Source: Prolixibacteraceae bacterium (GTDB lineage Bacteria; Bacteroidota; Bacteroidia; Bacteroidales; Prolixibacteraceae). Taken from it: DNA of 63,422 nucleotides. Position numbers and translations under genes: made by a program. The notes beneath the pieces are model-generated. The model searched no databases. It had not been told where the DNA came from and saw only the letters and a program-made list of their open reading frames with translations. Shown piece after piece: positions 35,572-44,443 of the stretch. Numbering within the stretch: position 1 is the stretch's first letter; every line of letters begins with the position of its first letter. The stretch spans positions 119,991 to 183,412 of the forward strand of contig JAFLKN010000012.1 of the NCBI GenBank assembly GCA_019163175.1, written 5' to 3'.

Positions 35572-36558
35572 ATGCTAAGAGTTCTTTTCATGCTAATGTT
35601 TGCTGTCTCCTCTGTGAGTGTTATGGCTCAGCAATTCCTGAACATAAAGGCAAAAAGGGAAGATAAAAAGATTGTGGTGAGTTACGATATTTCAACCGAT
35701 AAAGCCGGATTAACCTTTGATGTGAAATTGGAATGTTCTGCCGATGGCGGAAAAACATTTGCTATTTTCCCACAATTTGTAAGTGGCGACACGAAAGAGG
35801 TTTCTGCAGGTACCGGAAAGAAAATCAGTTGGGATGTGTTGCGCGAAAAGCAAGAACTTGCAGGTAACCAGTTGGTTTTCCAATTGGTAGGCACTGTAAA
35901 TCAAAAGGTCGAGCCTATTCAGAAGAAATCAATTGCAGTTAGCACTGGCTCTTTTACCGACACGCGCGACGGGCATGTTTACAAATGGATTAAAATCGGA
36001 ACTCAGACCTGGATGCTTGAAAACCTGGCTTATTTACCTGCTGTTAGTCCTTCACGTGAAGGAGCGCAAGCAAAACCTTTCTATTATGTGTATGGGTACA
36101 ACGGCTTAAATACCGATGATGCCAAAGCCACGGGCAATTTTAAAACCTATGGTGTTCTTTACAATTGGTCAGCAGCAAAAACAGCATGTCCGGCAGGTTG
36201 GCATTTACCCGACGACGAAGATTGGAAACAATTGGAGCTGGCGCTCGGAATGACTCCGGAGCAGGCCAATTCAATCGGTTCACGTGGTGCCGAATCAGGT
36301 GCGAAAATGAAAACTACTGACGGTTGGAACAAGTCTGGAAATGGCACAAATGCCAGTCAGTTTTCTGCACTTCCGGCTGGTGGCCGCTATGGCGATGGTA
36401 ATTTCGGGAATGCGGGATCAAATGGATTTTGGTGGAGCGCCTCAGCTTTCGATAATTCATTCGCATGGGGTCGTGGTTTAGGCTACGACACTTCCGAAGT
36501 GTACAAAGGTGTAAATTACATGGAAAGTGGCTTTTCTGTCCGCTGCATCAAAGATTAA
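35572..36558 (+). CDS. Secreted FISUMP-domain protein
   Basis: This 328-residue exported protein has a signal peptide (1-20, ending VMAQQ). Residues 21-115 form an N-terminal beta domain with 'LECSADGGKTFAIFPQ'. Residues about 125-327 form the Fibrobacter succinogenes major paralogous (FISUMP) domain, with DGHVYKWIKIGTQTWMLENL, YGVLYNWSAAKTACPAGWHLP, FSALPAGGRYGDGNF and GFWWSASAFDNSFAW, closing VRCIKD. The domain is abundant in Fibrobacteres and Bacteroidota surface proteins; no enzymatic role is established. It converges on the DUF5009 gene with only 10 bp between the stops. Confidence 0.9.
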   Translation: MLRVLFMLMFAVSSVSVMAQQFLNIKAKREDKKIVVSYDISTDKAGLTFDVKLECSADGGKTFAIFPQFVSGDTKEVSAGTGKKISWDVLREKQELAGNQLVFQLVGTVNQKVEPIQKKSIAVSTGSFTDTRDGHVYKWIKIGTQTWMLENLAYLPAVSPSREGAQAKPFYYVYGYNGLNTDDAKATGNFKTYGVLYNWSAAKTACPAGWHLPDDEDWKQLELALGMTPEQANSIGSRGAESGAKMKTTDGWNKSGNGTNASQFSALPAGGRYGDGNFGNAGSNGFWWSASAFDNSFAWGRGLGYDTSEVYKGVNYMESGFSVRCIKD

Positions 36559-36568
36559 TTGAAAGCTA

Positions 36569-37708
36569 TTAAATCTTCAACTTCACTTTTACCTTTCCCA
36601 GTAATGCCGCGATGCCGATGACAATCAGCGCATAAACCATCGATTTACCCAAGCCAATGACGCCGGTTTTCAGGAATACAGGAAGGGTAAAGGCATAAGT
36701 AGCCAAACTGTAATACACGTATGGAATTTGGTAACAGGTAAGCGTACTGGTTCCGGCTGGTTTAATCAGATCAAACCAATTCGATTTTCCTTTCAGATCG
36801 ACAACGAAATAAATCAGGGCAAGAAATTCGAAAGCAATGGCATTGCACAGAAACACCCACGTGGGTGTGTCCTGAATTTTTGAGATAATGAAAAAGTTGC
36901 GTAAAACCAGTCCGCCAATCAACAACAACAATCCGGCTCCAATGTAAAATAGAGGCAGCTTGTTTTGTTTTTCGGGGTTGTTAGCTCGGTCGAGCAGCAA
37001 ACTGGCAGCTATTCCGGCGAAAGTGAGGCCCTGAAAAGCGCCACCTCCAGGAATGGGAGTTTTCAGCCATTGGGCATGGTCGGCAATGTTGAGCAAGGTG
37101 AAAATTGCCCAGAAAATGAGCAATAACCAAGACCATTTTCGGGCAAACAGGTAAATGGGCGCTGTAATGAGATAAGTCCAGCCAATCAGTCCTAAAATTC
37201 CCCACCATTTGGGAGATAATGGTTTTGTATTGTAAACGGCAAGTAAAATAAGGAGCAGTATTCCAACAACCTGCAGCCCGATAAACAAGTATTTTCGCCA
37301 GCCATCCGATTTTGGATAAACATTCCAGATCAGGAAAAATGCGGTAATCATCAAAATCTGAAACCATTCCCGACTTACACCCAAACCCATAATATTTAGC
37401 TCAGCAATATTCATTGAAAAAAAGCCCATGACCAGCAGTGCCAATGAGCGCCAGACAATGTGGACGAGAATTTTCGGCTGACTATCACCTTTCGAAATCC
37501 GGTTGCGAATGGCGTACGGTATTGACATTCCAACGATAAATAGGAAACAGGGAAAAATGATGTCTGAAAATCCGAGGAAATCCTGATCCGCTTCAGCATG
37601 TTGAAGCCAATCGGGAATTCCTTTTAGCGACCAGAAATCGTTCACAAAAATCATGAGCAACATGGTGATTGCCCGGAATATGTCGATGGTGTAAATTCGG
37701 TTAGGCAT
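36569..37708 (-). CDS. DUF5009 membrane acyltransferase, HGSNAT-like
   Basis: This 379-residue protein has about 10 membrane helices. Its N-terminus TIDIFRAITMLLMIFVND, then LQHAEADQDFLGFSDIIFP and FLFIVGMSIPYAI, matches the core of the YeiB/HGSNAT/DUF5009 group. H37 in LQHAE sits where HGSNAT has its acetyl-carrying His. In animals HGSNAT acetylates terminal glucosamine of heparan sulfate across the membrane. A similar acetyl transfer to an exported glycan is inferred here. It lies 91 bp downstream of a GH20-like hexosaminidase gene, on the same strand. Confidence 0.85.
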   Translation of the reverse strand: MPNRIYTIDIFRAITMLLMIFVNDFWSLKGIPDWLQHAEADQDFLGFSDIIFPCFLFIVGMSIPYAIRNRISKGDSQPKILVHIVWRSLALLVMGFFSMNIAELNIMGLGVSREWFQILMITAFFLIWNVYPKSDGWRKYLFIGLQVVGILLLILLAVYNTKPLSPKWWGILGLIGWTYLITAPIYLFARKWSWLLLIFWAIFTLLNIADHAQWLKTPIPGGGAFQGLTFAGIAASLLLDRANNPEKQNKLPLFYIGAGLLLLIGGLVLRNFFIISKIQDTPTWVFLCNAIAFEFLALIYFVVDLKGKSNWFDLIKPAGTSTLTCYQIPYVYYSLATYAFTLPVFLKTGVIGLGKSMVYALIVIGIAALLGKVKVKLKI

Positions 37709-37740
37709 AGGAATGGTTGCGAGTTGTGGGTTTCAAGTTA

Positions 37741-37776
37741 CGGGTTAATTCTTCGCGATCGTCAATCCATAACCCG
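37741..37776. repeat. Inverted repeat between the GH20-like and DUF5009 genes
   Basis: Arms cgggtta / taacccg are surrounded by weaker pairing (gttgc / gcaac). The words 'gttgtgggtt' and 'ttacgggtt' recur in the palindrome at 53971-54017. Confidence 0.4.
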
Positions 37777-37799
37777 GATCTCGTAAGCCGCAACAGTTT

Positions 37800-38909
37800 T
37801 TATTTGGTTTGGGCTTCAATCTCGGTAATCATTGCTTTGAAGCAATTTGTTTGGGTGTTCACACTTTCTTTCTGATTGGTTTTGCGGCCATAAAATTCGT
37901 CCATAAATTGTCCGGCACCACTCCAAATGGTTTGCATCATTCCCTGAAAACGATCTTTCATCTCAGGAGTTACCGAGGCGCGGTAACGGAACATATCTTG
38001 TGTTTGCTTCACGGCATTCTCTGGATTTCGCCACGGGCAGGTGACCACATTGAAGCCTTTGGTGGCAAAGTAAACGGCAGTTTGATCAGGGCGTTCGTAG
38101 TGCCAGTCGCAAATCACAACATCTTTATATATCAGGTCGATGGCGCGGTGCGTGTTGTTCATGCTGGCTTCCCACATGCCCATGCCGGTGGTTTTGCCAT
38201 CAATCAGGCGGTCGCCCCAAATCCAGAGCTGGCGGTTCTTTTGGGCCAGATGGTTGCTGATCAGATTGAGTTCCCCGGCAAACAATTCGGCTTTGTCGTG
38301 TCCCGAGCAGCGTGGGCATTTGTCGTCGCCAATGTAAAATACTTCGTCCATTCCGGCATGAAAAGCATCGGTTTCAAAAGCATCGCAAATCTCGTCCATC
38401 ACAGCAAAAACAATTGAATGTACGTCAGGATGAAGCGGGCAATAACTTTTACAATACAATCCATCGTCGTTGGGCCATTTGTATTTTTCAGGCATTTTTA
38501 CGTGGGGAGTTTCGTCGAATTGCGGATAAACTTTCAGCAAATTTTCAAGGCCGCTTGCCCACGATTGATGCCCCAAAAGGTTAACCTGCGGAATAATCCT
38601 AATTTGATTTTTTCGGCAGATGTCAACCATTTTTTTTACCTCTGCCTTCGATAGCGCTTTCTCATTGCGCAATTCCGGATGGCTTTCGTACTGATAATTG
38701 TAATCGACGCGGAGAATTAATGTATTAACTTTTCGGGGGGCCAGTTCTTCGGCAATAAACTTTACAAAAGCTTCTACTTCATCGGTTTGAGGAGCAGCGA
38801 TGCAAAAACCGCGAATAGGCAAAGTCTTATCGGTTGCCAATTGTGAGAAAGCTGTATTCCCGAAGTAAAGGGAAAAGAAAATGATGAAAATTGCAATTGG
38901 TTTAGCCAT
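37800..38909 (-). CDS. Exported GH20-like beta-N-acetylhexosaminidase domain protein
   Basis: This 369-residue protein has a signal peptide (1-23, ending AFSQ). The TIM-barrel segments are TLILRVDYNYQYESHPEL, IRIIPQVNLLGHQSWASG and the D188-E189 pair in HAGMDEVFYIGDDKCP, where GH20 enzymes carry their catalytic Asp-Glu. Later segments are LWIWGDRLIDG and VVICDWHYE. It lacks the usual GH20 N-terminal non-catalytic domain, so it is a short form. CPRCSG adds a CxxC pair that could bind metal. It is upstream of the DUF5009 acyltransferase gene. GH20 family membership is likely but not certain. Confidence 0.78.
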   Translation of the reverse strand: MAKPIAIFIIFFSLYFGNTAFSQLATDKTLPIRGFCIAAPQTDEVEAFVKFIAEELAPRKVNTLILRVDYNYQYESHPELRNEKALSKAEVKKMVDICRKNQIRIIPQVNLLGHQSWASGLENLLKVYPQFDETPHVKMPEKYKWPNDDGLYCKSYCPLHPDVHSIVFAVMDEICDAFETDAFHAGMDEVFYIGDDKCPRCSGHDKAELFAGELNLISNHLAQKNRQLWIWGDRLIDGKTTGMGMWEASMNNTHRAIDLIYKDVVICDWHYERPDQTAVYFATKGFNVVTCPWRNPENAVKQTQDMFRYRASVTPEMKDRFQGMMQTIWSGAGQFMDEFYGRKTNQKESVNTQTNCFKAMITEIEAQTK

Positions 38910-39041
38910 GATATCAGGTAGTTTGAGGTTAAAAGTTCAGGCAATTAAGTTGGAGAAATTTTCGGGGGAATACAAGAATGTTTGTCAGCTAGAAATTCAT
39001 ACTTGTTTAATCCCAATGTTTACGATGACAAATAAACCATT

Positions 39042-40967
39042 TTAGTTTACAACAAGTTTCATCGTTTTGTTGTGAGTTTTAGTTTGTACTTCAGCTATAT
39101 AAATCCCTTTTGAAAGCGCTTGAATATCTACCCACGAATCTTCTGATTGCAATACACTTGTATGTAATACTCTCCCGTTTATATCGATCAGACTTAGGGT
39201 TTCTTTTCCTGAAAAGCTGGGCAGTAAAACCCGGATTCTGTTAAAGGTATATTCCGGAATAATCTGAATTTCTATGATTTGAGAAATGTCCAGCACCGGC
39301 ACAATCTGGTCAGATTTAGCAATCAGCCACTTGTTTGGATCAAATTCAATTTTGTCGAACGGCTGATTGGAAATCGCAAATTCCTGATTCTGTTTGGTAT
39401 TATGCAGTCGAATGTCGGTGTATTCTCCGTTTTTCCATATCCGGAAAGGAAGGTGCATCTCGAAAAAAGAAACTGAAGAATGCGATGGCGTTTGGCTAAT
39501 CCGAAGTCTTTGTTTGGATGGATTGATCGGATCGGGGAAATACGTGAATTTGTATGTCGGATAACCCTCGCCATAATACCAATCTTTAAAATATTCGGTA
39601 AAACTGCTATCAGCAGCTGTTTCCATGTGTTTTACAAATTTCTCCTGGGTGGCAAATCCATTGGCAATAGTCGGATCGTTCAGGTAGTTTTTTATGCCCT
39701 GAAAGAATTTTTGGTCGCCCATTTCCCAGCGAAGCATGTGTAAAAGCGAACCCCCTTTAACGTACGAGAGGCGACTATTGAATATGCGGCTGATATCGGT
39801 GGTGTCAGCCACATAAACTGAACCTCCGGGTGAAGATGTAACACTCGAAATCTGGTTGTTTTTCCAGTTCTGCCAATAAGTTGAATTAAATAGGTTTTCG
39901 TAAACGATGCCTGTTAAAAAAGTGGCAAAACCTTCATTTAGCCAGATGTCGTGCCAGCTTGCCAGTGTGATGTAATCACCAAACCATTGGTGAGCCATTT
40001 CGTGAGCAACCAATTCGAATTGGAGATTATTCATAAAACTCATGGTTTGGTGCTCCATGCCTCCGCCCCAGCCAAACTGTGCATGACCATATTTTTCAGA
40101 AGCGAATGGATAAGGAATGAATTTCCTGTTGAACACATCCATGATGTCGCGGGTTTCGAGCATCTTTGATTTCGCCGTAGTTAAATATTCCGGATAGATG
40201 TAATTCAGGATTTCAACTTTTCCACCATTGGGCAAATCCACAAAATGGGAGTACGTTTCGTAGTTTGTAATTGCAATTGCAACCAGATAGGTGGCAATCG
40301 GAAACCGATGTTTCCAGTGCGCAGTACGTTTGCCCAAATTAACTTCTTCCGAAACCAGTTTGCCATTACTTGCCGCTTTGTATTGGCTTGGGTTGGTAAT
40401 AAAAACATCGATGGAGTCAATTTTATCGGCCAGACTTTGCTTGCATGGCCACCAATCCATGGCGCCATAGGGTTCTGACAAAGTCCAGACTACCGGAATC
40501 GAAGAATGTTTTGATGTAAAATAGGAGCCAAAGCCACTTTGTGTTGGCGATCCATGGTAAAACACTTCAACCGATGCCTCGCTGCCTTTGGTTGCCACAA
40601 CAGGTAAATTAATACTGATTTTGTTGGCTGAATGTTCAAATGCAATCTTTTTCAAATTCATCTTCACGGAGTCAGTCACCATTGTTGAGGAAAGGTCGAA
40701 GCGAATCTGGCTAACATCTGCTTTTAAAAATTTGAATGTTGAGTATATCGATCCGGAGATCAGATTTATAGCCGGGTCTACCGAAAAGTTTAACCGCTGA
40801 TGCGTCAGGTCATAGGTGGCGTAATCGTCCGATTCGGTAAAATGAATTGATTTAAGGTGTGACCGACCTTCAGTTAATGCCATTTTATCGGTGAAATCCG
40901 GATCAGGAGCTTGTGCATTCGCAAACTGCGCGGCAACAATCAGGAACACGAAGAAACTTTTTTTCAT
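39042..40967 (-). CDS. Secreted M1-family metallo-aminopeptidase with T9SS sorting domain
   Basis: This 641-residue zinc peptidase trims N-terminal residues from peptides outside the cell. The signal peptide is 1-18 (FANAQ). An N-terminal beta domain spans 40-235. The exopeptidase motif reads GGGMEHQ at 301-307 instead of the usual G-x-M-E-N. The zinc site is H322-E323-x-x-H326, with E345 in WLNEGFATF. The end (about 565-641) is a type A T9SS sorting domain (LIDINGRVLHTSV...LSKGIYIAEVQTK...MKLVVN), so it is surface-attached or released. It is divergent from the small unit at 41.1 kb. Confidence 0.93.
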   Translation of the reverse strand: MKKSFFVFLIVAAQFANAQAPDPDFTDKMALTEGRSHLKSIHFTESDDYATYDLTHQRLNFSVDPAINLISGSIYSTFKFLKADVSQIRFDLSSTMVTDSVKMNLKKIAFEHSANKISINLPVVATKGSEASVEVFYHGSPTQSGFGSYFTSKHSSIPVVWTLSEPYGAMDWWPCKQSLADKIDSIDVFITNPSQYKAASNGKLVSEEVNLGKRTAHWKHRFPIATYLVAIAITNYETYSHFVDLPNGGKVEILNYIYPEYLTTAKSKMLETRDIMDVFNRKFIPYPFASEKYGHAQFGWGGGMEHQTMSFMNNLQFELVAHEMAHQWFGDYITLASWHDIWLNEGFATFLTGIVYENLFNSTYWQNWKNNQISSVTSSPGGSVYVADTTDISRIFNSRLSYVKGGSLLHMLRWEMGDQKFFQGIKNYLNDPTIANGFATQEKFVKHMETAADSSFTEYFKDWYYGEGYPTYKFTYFPDPINPSKQRLRISQTPSHSSVSFFEMHLPFRIWKNGEYTDIRLHNTKQNQEFAISNQPFDKIEFDPNKWLIAKSDQIVPVLDISQIIEIQIIPEYTFNRIRVLLPSFSGKETLSLIDINGRVLHTSVLQSEDSWVDIQALSKGIYIAEVQTKTHNKTMKLVVN

Positions 40968-41101
40968 GCTGTATTTTGTGTTAGAACTTCAAAAGAACAC
41001 TCAAGAATAGGAGTCAACGAATATAAGAAAATTTGGCGCAGTGATTTTTTATCTGCCTGTACTTTCGCTTCAAATACCAATCTTATACAATGTTCTTTTC
41101 G

Positions 41102-41109
41102 TAACTTTG
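41102..41109 (+). promoter_or_regulatory. Candidate -7 element of a small transcription unit
   Basis: TAACTTTG is an exact TAnnTTTG match 27 nt before the small frame at 41136. The same 8-mer precedes aroB. Confidence 0.35.
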
Positions 41110-41135
41110 ATAGGCCAAATTCAGCAGCGGAGAAA

Positions 41136-41228
41136 ATGGTTGAAATGAAATTCTCTCAATTTATAGCTAAGTTTTTGCCAGTTGAATCCCCAGATTGGAA
41201 GGTGGGTAAAAGCAGAACTAAAATTTAA
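41136..41228 (+). CDS. Possible 30-residue small protein
   Basis: The frame runs from an ATG after 'gcggagaaa' to TAA, encoding a 30-residue basic peptide (MVEMKFSQFIAKFLPVESPD then WKVGKSRTKI). It lies between a promoter-like TAACTTTG and a hairpin that begins 7 nt after the stop. The compact promoter-frame-hairpin order is the only support; no family is recognised. The same unit could instead be a small RNA. Confidence 0.25.
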   Translation: MVEMKFSQFIAKFLPVESPDWKVGKSRTKI

Positions 41229-41230
41229 TA

Positions 41231-41270
41231 AAAAGCCGGGAAAGCATTTATGTGAGCTTCCCGGCAATTG
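41231..41270. terminator. GC-rich hairpin after the small frame
   Basis: Perfect 8-bp arms gccgggaa / ttcccggc (41235-41242, 41258-41265) with a short inner gc / gc pairing. On the minus strand the stem is followed by TTTTTATTAAATTTT, a good terminator. On the plus strand the tail is only moderately T-rich. A transcript of unknown identity ends here on one or both strands. Confidence 0.65.
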
Positions 41271-41468
41271 TTCTGTTTTCTGAGCATGTACAACAAAGAT
41301 ATTGTCTGATTGTGTGAAACGATGTCAAAAAAACTCAATAAAATCAAAAGAATCTAAAATTTGGTTAATCAGATTAAATCTCATGGCATTTGGCAAATAG
41401 ATTAGCTCCTTGTTCCCGGTATCGGAAAATGTTTCCTACCTTACGTTTAAATTTTAATATCCTGAATA

Positions 41469-43679
41469 ATGTCAAAAAACAAGAAAAATAAAAAAGCACA
41501 ATTGGTTGAAACCTACAACAAACCAAAGCTTAAAAATGCAATCCTTACCATTTTTTACGATCAACCCGAACGAACCTTCAATTACAAACAGATAGCTGAA
41601 CTGCTCAGCATTAAAGATCCTGAAATTACCAAACTTGTTTTTGTGGTACTCGAAGAGCTGACTGAAAACGACAGCCTTCAGAGTGTTCAACGTGGAAAAT
41701 ACAAACTTAAATCGCGTGGCGGAACTGTTTGCGGGAAAGTTGAGATACAGCCCCAGGGTTTTGCCTATATTATTTCTGAAGAGCTTGAAAAGCCAGTATT
41801 GGTTTCCAGCAAGAACCTGAATCATGCCATGGAAGGAGACAAGGTAAAGGTGAATTTGTATGCCATGCGCAAGAAACAGCAGCCCGAAGGCGAAGTAATT
41901 GAAATTGTGGAACGGGCCAAGTCGGTTTTTGTTGGAACGATTTCCAAATCACGGAATTTCGCCTTTTTTATTCCTTCCGGAAAGTCGGCTTTCGATATTT
42001 TTATCCCGAGCGAAAAGTTGAATGGGGCTAAAGACGGACAAAAAGCGATTGCAAAAATTACGGAATGGCCTGCCCGGGCTAAAAATCCGTTTGGCGAAAT
42101 CATCGAAGTACTTGGCGATGTGGGCGATAACAATGCAGAAATGCATGCTATTTTGGCTGAATACGATTTGCCGCTTCGTTTTCCGGAGAATGTGCTGAAA
42201 GCAGCCGAAAAGATTCCGGATGTGATTTCGGATGAAGAAATAAAGAAACGGCGCGACATGCGCGGGGTGACTACCATTACGATTGACCCGGCTGATGCCA
42301 AAGATTTTGACGATGCGCTGTCTATCCAAAAACTCGAAAATGGCTTCTGGGAGGTTGGCGTTCACATTGCCGACGTTTCGCATTACGTGAAACCCGGAAC
42401 TATTTTGGACGACGAGGCCTACGAACGTGCCACTTCAGTCTATTTGGTCGATCGCGTGGTGCCGATGCTTCCGGAAAAACTATCGAATGGTGTTTGCTCG
42501 CTGAGACCCAACGAAGACAAACTCTGTTTCTCGGCTATTTTCCAGTTGAACGATGCTGCTGAAATTCAGAAGCAATGGTTCGGGCGGACGGTGATTCACT
42601 CCAACAAACGCTTTGCTTACGAGGAGGCTCAAGCTATTATCGAAACCGGCGAAGGCGAGTTAAAAGATGAGGTGTTGACTTTGCAAATGCTGGCAGTTAA
42701 GCTTCGCGAAGCCCGTTTCAAACACGGATCAATAGCTTTTGAGCGGGTTGAAGTCAAATTTAATATCGATGAAAACGGCAAACCACTTTCGGTATATTTC
42801 AAGGAAGCTAAAGAAAGCAACCAGCTTGTTGAAGAATTTATGTTGCTGGCAAATAAACGGGTAGCTGAGTTTATCGGAAAAACCGGAGATAAGAAGACCG
42901 CCCCAACTTTTGTTTACCGAATTCACGACAAGCCAGATCCTGACAAACTGGTGAACTTCAATCATTTCATTCATAAATTTGGTTACGGATTATTGCTCGG
43001 TACGCCCGGACAAATTTCCAAATCGATGAATCAGTTGATGGTAAACGTAAAAGGTAAAAACGAACAGAATGTGATTGAAACACTGGCAATACGTACGATG
43101 GCCAAAGCGGTGTATTCAACGCGTAACATCGGTCATTACGGACTTTCATTCGAATATTATACACACTTCACTTCACCCATCCGCCGTTACCCCGATGTGA
43201 TGGTTCACCGTTTGCTTGAGCGCTATTTGGAAGGCGGCAAAACAGCAAATGCCCAGAAATACGAAGACATGTGTAAACACTCTTCTGACATGGAAAATAA
43301 GGCTGCCAGTGCCGAACGGTCTTCCATCAAATACAAACAGGTTGAGTTTATGCAGGATAAAATCGGGCAGGAGTTTATGGGTGTCATTTCAGGAGTAACC
43401 GACTGGGGAATTTACGTTGAGCTGGAGAATAAATGCGAAGGAATGGTTTCAGTGAACACTTTAGATGATGATTTTTATATTTTCGATGAAAAAAACTACT
43501 GCCTGGTTGGCAGGCACGGACATCGGAAATACCAATTGGGTGATGAGGTGAAAGTTGAAATTACGCGCACCAATCTGGAAAAGAAACAGCTTGATTTTAA
43601 GTTGGTAAATGAAAATGGTGTTGAATCAAAAAAGCAGTTTTTTCGTCCGGATAACAAAAAAAAGGGGAGAAGATTATAA
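41469..43679 (+). CDS. rnr: Ribonuclease R
   Basis: This 736-residue 3'-5' exoribonuclease degrades structured RNA. A basic N-terminus and a winged-helix-like segment (20-75) come first, then cold-shock domains (about 80-230). The RNB catalytic core holds the Asp cluster DPADAKDFDDAL at 273-284, and later HYGLSFEYYTHFTSPIRRYPD. A C-terminal S1 domain (about 632-715, GVISGVTDWGIYVELENKCEG) and a Lys/Arg tail end the chain. The start is the ATG at 41469; no SD is present. A TetR regulator gene follows on the same strand after 99 bp. Confidence 0.95.
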   Translation: MSKNKKNKKAQLVETYNKPKLKNAILTIFYDQPERTFNYKQIAELLSIKDPEITKLVFVVLEELTENDSLQSVQRGKYKLKSRGGTVCGKVEIQPQGFAYIISEELEKPVLVSSKNLNHAMEGDKVKVNLYAMRKKQQPEGEVIEIVERAKSVFVGTISKSRNFAFFIPSGKSAFDIFIPSEKLNGAKDGQKAIAKITEWPARAKNPFGEIIEVLGDVGDNNAEMHAILAEYDLPLRFPENVLKAAEKIPDVISDEEIKKRRDMRGVTTITIDPADAKDFDDALSIQKLENGFWEVGVHIADVSHYVKPGTILDDEAYERATSVYLVDRVVPMLPEKLSNGVCSLRPNEDKLCFSAIFQLNDAAEIQKQWFGRTVIHSNKRFAYEEAQAIIETGEGELKDEVLTLQMLAVKLREARFKHGSIAFERVEVKFNIDENGKPLSVYFKEAKESNQLVEEFMLLANKRVAEFIGKTGDKKTAPTFVYRIHDKPDPDKLVNFNHFIHKFGYGLLLGTPGQISKSMNQLMVNVKGKNEQNVIETLAIRTMAKAVYSTRNIGHYGLSFEYYTHFTSPIRRYPDVMVHRLLERYLEGGKTANAQKYEDMCKHSSDMENKAASAERSSIKYKQVEFMQDKIGQEFMGVISGVTDWGIYVELENKCEGMVSVNTLDDDFYIFDEKNYCLVGRHGHRKYQLGDEVKVEITRTNLEKKQLDFKLVNENGVESKKQFFRPDNKKKGRRL

Positions 43680-43778
43680 AAATTAAAAAATGTAGAGTTT
43701 CTTTGTGGTATTGTGAGGCATTTCTCATGTTAAAAATTAAGCTTATTTTAGTTTACTGGCTGAATTAAACCTTTGGTT

Positions 43779-44384
43779 ATGGCGATAAATTTAGAAACGG
43801 GGTCGAATAAAAAAGATGCAAACCGTGAAAGTATCCTGAAAATTGCACAGGAGATCTTCAGCAAATACGGTTACAAAAAAACAACACTCGACGATATTGC
43901 TAATGCTGTTCGAAAAGGGAAAAGTTCTCTTTACTACTATTTTACAAGCAAAGAAGATCTTTTTCAGGCGGTAATTCAGAAAGAAGTTGACATTTTGCGA
44001 CGCGAGCTGGAAATCGTTGTTAATCGCAATACCGATCCGGTTGATAAACTTAGAGATTACATTCTTACCAAGCTGACCACATTCAGAAGCATGGCTAATT
44101 TTTACAATGCGCTCGAAAATGACGTAACAGCGATCGAGTTCATCGAAAACGTCAAGCACAGGCATCAGCAGGAAGAAATCAGGATGATTAAACGTATTCT
44201 CATTGAAGGTGTCCGCAAAAATACGTTTGAAGTGTACGACCTGACCCTTGCTGCAATCGGAATCACAACGGCCATCAAGGGGCTTGAAATGCCGCTGGCC
44301 GCTGGGGATTACAGCAAAGTAAACCTTGAACAAAGTGTTGACAATATTGTGAAAATTCTTTGTTACGGAGTAATGAAACGATAA
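43779..44384 (+). CDS. TetR/AcrR-family transcriptional regulator
   Basis: This 201-residue regulator has an N-terminal HTH at about 15-62 (IAQEIFSKYGYKKTTLDDIA, then GKSSLYYYFTSKEDLFQAV) followed by an all-helical ligand domain. I use the ATG at 43779; an in-frame TTG at 43773 adds only two residues. The ligand and target genes are unknown, since the neighbours are rnr upstream and an unrelated convergent regulator downstream. A bidirectional terminator follows. Confidence 0.92.
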   Translation: MAINLETGSNKKDANRESILKIAQEIFSKYGYKKTTLDDIANAVRKGKSSLYYYFTSKEDLFQAVIQKEVDILRRELEIVVNRNTDPVDKLRDYILTKLTTFRSMANFYNALENDVTAIEFIENVKHRHQQEEIRMIKRILIEGVRKNTFEVYDLTLAAIGITTAIKGLEMPLAAGDYSKVNLEQSVDNIVKILCYGVMKR

Positions 44385-44406
44385 CATTTGGGCAAACTAT
44401 AAATGT

Positions 44407-44434
44407 AAAACCGGCCATCCAGCCGGTTTTTTTA
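44407..44434. terminator. Bidirectional terminator between the TetR and AraC/TolB regulator genes
   Basis: Perfect 9-bp arms aaaaccggc / gccggtttt with a 6-nt loop, and T-runs on both strands. Confidence 0.88.
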
Positions 44435-44443
44435 TTTTTGGAA

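Larger units (their letters stand above)
40968..41468. other. 500-bp intergenic region with a possible small transcription unit
   Basis: Between the divergent M1 peptidase and rnr genes. It holds a -7 element match, a 30-codon frame and a GC-rich hairpin (listed separately). The 200 bp between the hairpin and rnr show nothing clear. Confidence 0.5.

Noticed and set aside
37809-38417. A 202-codon plus-strand open frame opposite the GH20-like gene
   Set aside because: Antisense to a gene with signal peptide and catalytic motif; no domain features of its own. The same holds for the plus-strand frame at 30652-31257 opposite GH92.
41822-42383. Two 144-159-codon minus-strand open frames opposite rnr
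   Set aside because: Both are shadows of the RNase R coding sequence.
43791-44387. A 198-codon minus-strand open frame opposite the TetR gene
   Set aside because: It is antisense to a clear TetR regulator, Phe/Asn-rich, without start context or recognisable domain.
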